DNA of 64,000 nucleotides, taken from assembly GCF_018596315.1 (NCBI RefSeq), contig NZ_JAHEAG010000006.1, positions 124,001-188,000 of the forward strand, read 5' to 3'. A program made the position numbers and the translations under genes. The stretch comes from Bradyrhizobium sp. SRL28. Its GTDB lineage: Bacteria; Pseudomonadota; Alphaproteobacteria; Rhizobiales; Xanthobacteraceae. The first letter of the stretch is position 1. Each line of letters begins with the position of its first letter. The notes under the pieces are model-generated. The model was not told the origin of the DNA, searched no databases, and saw only the letters and a list, made by a program, of their open reading frames with translations. Below, piece after piece: positions 63,546 through 64,000 of the stretch.

Positions 63546-64000
63546 CTAAAACTCGCCGTGGAAACGGCCGGAGAAGATGTGGACCGGGCCGCGATCGGCG
63601 TTGTAGGCGGGGTTGGTGATCAGCTGGTAATCGGCGGTGAGCGTGAAGTTCTTGTCGATGGCGTAGGCGTAGTAGGTCTCGAGGATTCGTTCGTTGCTGT
63701 AGTTGAGACGGCCGTCGCCGATCAGCAGGCCGAGACCGCCGGCCGCCAGGAAATCGCGGTGCCCGCCGGAAAGTCCGTTGATTGCGCCGCCCAAACCGAA
63801 TGTATCGCTCGGCCGTCCCCAATAGCTGCCCTTGACCGACAGGCCTGCCGAGACGCTGCGATCAATGTCGGTAAAGGACAGGATTTGGTTCCGGCCGTCG
63901 TTCCAACTCGCGCGGGCGAACAGGCCGACGTCCGTCATGAGCTGTTGCTCCGCGTTGACGTAGAATCCGTATTTGAGATTTTGGCGCTGGATGTCTGTCA
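63546..64000 (-). CDS. carbohydrate-selective porin (OprB family), C-terminal part
   Basis: The last 151 residues of an outer-membrane porin, running off the right edge of the window. Visible: GLFARASWNDGRN, VKGSYWGRPSDTFGLGG, LNYSNERILETYYAYAIDKNFTLTADYQLITNPAYN and a C-terminal Phe (GRFHGEF), all typical of the OprB beta-barrel. The frame is open to 64000 with no start, so coordinates are partial. It is convergent with the CNNM gene. Confidence 0.85.
   Translation of the reverse strand, partial: TDIQRQNLKYGFYVNAEQQLMTDVGLFARASWNDGRNQILSFTDIDRSVSAGLSVKGSYWGRPSDTFGLGGAINGLSGGHRDFLAAGGLGLLIGDGRLNYSNERILETYYAYAIDKNFTLTADYQLITNPAYNADRGPVHIFSGRFHGEF

Overview
The window is high-GC alphaproteobacterial chromosome. 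Gene content (orphan ABC and Bug-type solute receptors, many acyl-CoA enzymes, OprB porin, aromatic-acid degradation) and the repeat elements fit a Bradyrhizobium-like member of the Hyphomicrobiales. This assignment is inference from style and content; no species marker is present. I see about 58 protein genes (one cut by the right edge), three of them damaged, one tRNA-Arg(CCT), and no rRNA, CRISPR array, integrase or transposase.

Layout. 0.4-3.8 kb: a SAM/cyclase/ATPase/TPR signalling protein. 4-11.3 kb: a CoA-thioester degradation block (amino-acid-type receptor, two crotonases, VOC protein, paired acyl-CoA dehydrogenases, SDR). 11.5-14.8 kb: small envelope proteins and a ketopantoate-reductase homologue. 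15-18.5 kb: AraC regulator divergent from RraA aldolase, cupin and Bug receptor. 18.6-23.1 kb: terminator, tRNA-Arg, hypotheticals, glycolipid-binding and DUF2252 proteins, a TetR remnant and a hydrolase. 23.4-29.4 kb: frameshifted TonB siderophore receptor, PepSY membrane protein and a di-haem RoxA/MauG-like cytochrome. 29.6-36.7 kb: hydrolase, racemase, SDR, bioB, second ketopantoate reductase, LTXXQ protein, crotonase. 36.7-41.7 kb: aspartate-dehydrogenase-like protein, FAD oxidoreductase and a NitT/TauT-type ABC transporter. 41.8-48.3 kb: a gentisate-pathway cluster. 48.5-50.4 kb: cysteine-rich secreted proteins. 50.6-54.6 kb: RND efflux adaptor plus a pump gene with an internal deletion. 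54.7-58.1 kb: reductase, Mur ligase and ATP-grasp ligase. 58.4-64 kb: Fpr, patatin, GltB-like FMN protein, CNNM/CBS protein and a porin fragment.

How genes work together. The gentisate cluster is the clearest pathway: a 3-hydroxybenzoate 6-hydroxylase and, separately, an aryl-CoA ligase plus a salicylyl-CoA-5-hydroxylase-like enzyme both point to gentisate, followed by gentisate 1,2-dioxygenase and a GST-type maleylpyruvate isomerase. A MarR gene sits inside, and the same 14-nt motif occurs upstream of two divergent parts of the cluster. The ATP-grasp/Mur-ligase pair overlaps by one base and keeps the domain order of cyanophycin synthetase.

The most pervasive structure is non-coding: thirteen copies of five families of doublet hairpins (REPIN-like) that share a GCGAAGCG-type loop; families A, C and E carry GTAG ends. 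They fill half of the convergent gene junctions, split one ABC operon at the receptor/ATPase border, and supply the last codons of the cyclase gene. Two members of different families carry the same ~45-nt extra cassette at the same place in the loop.
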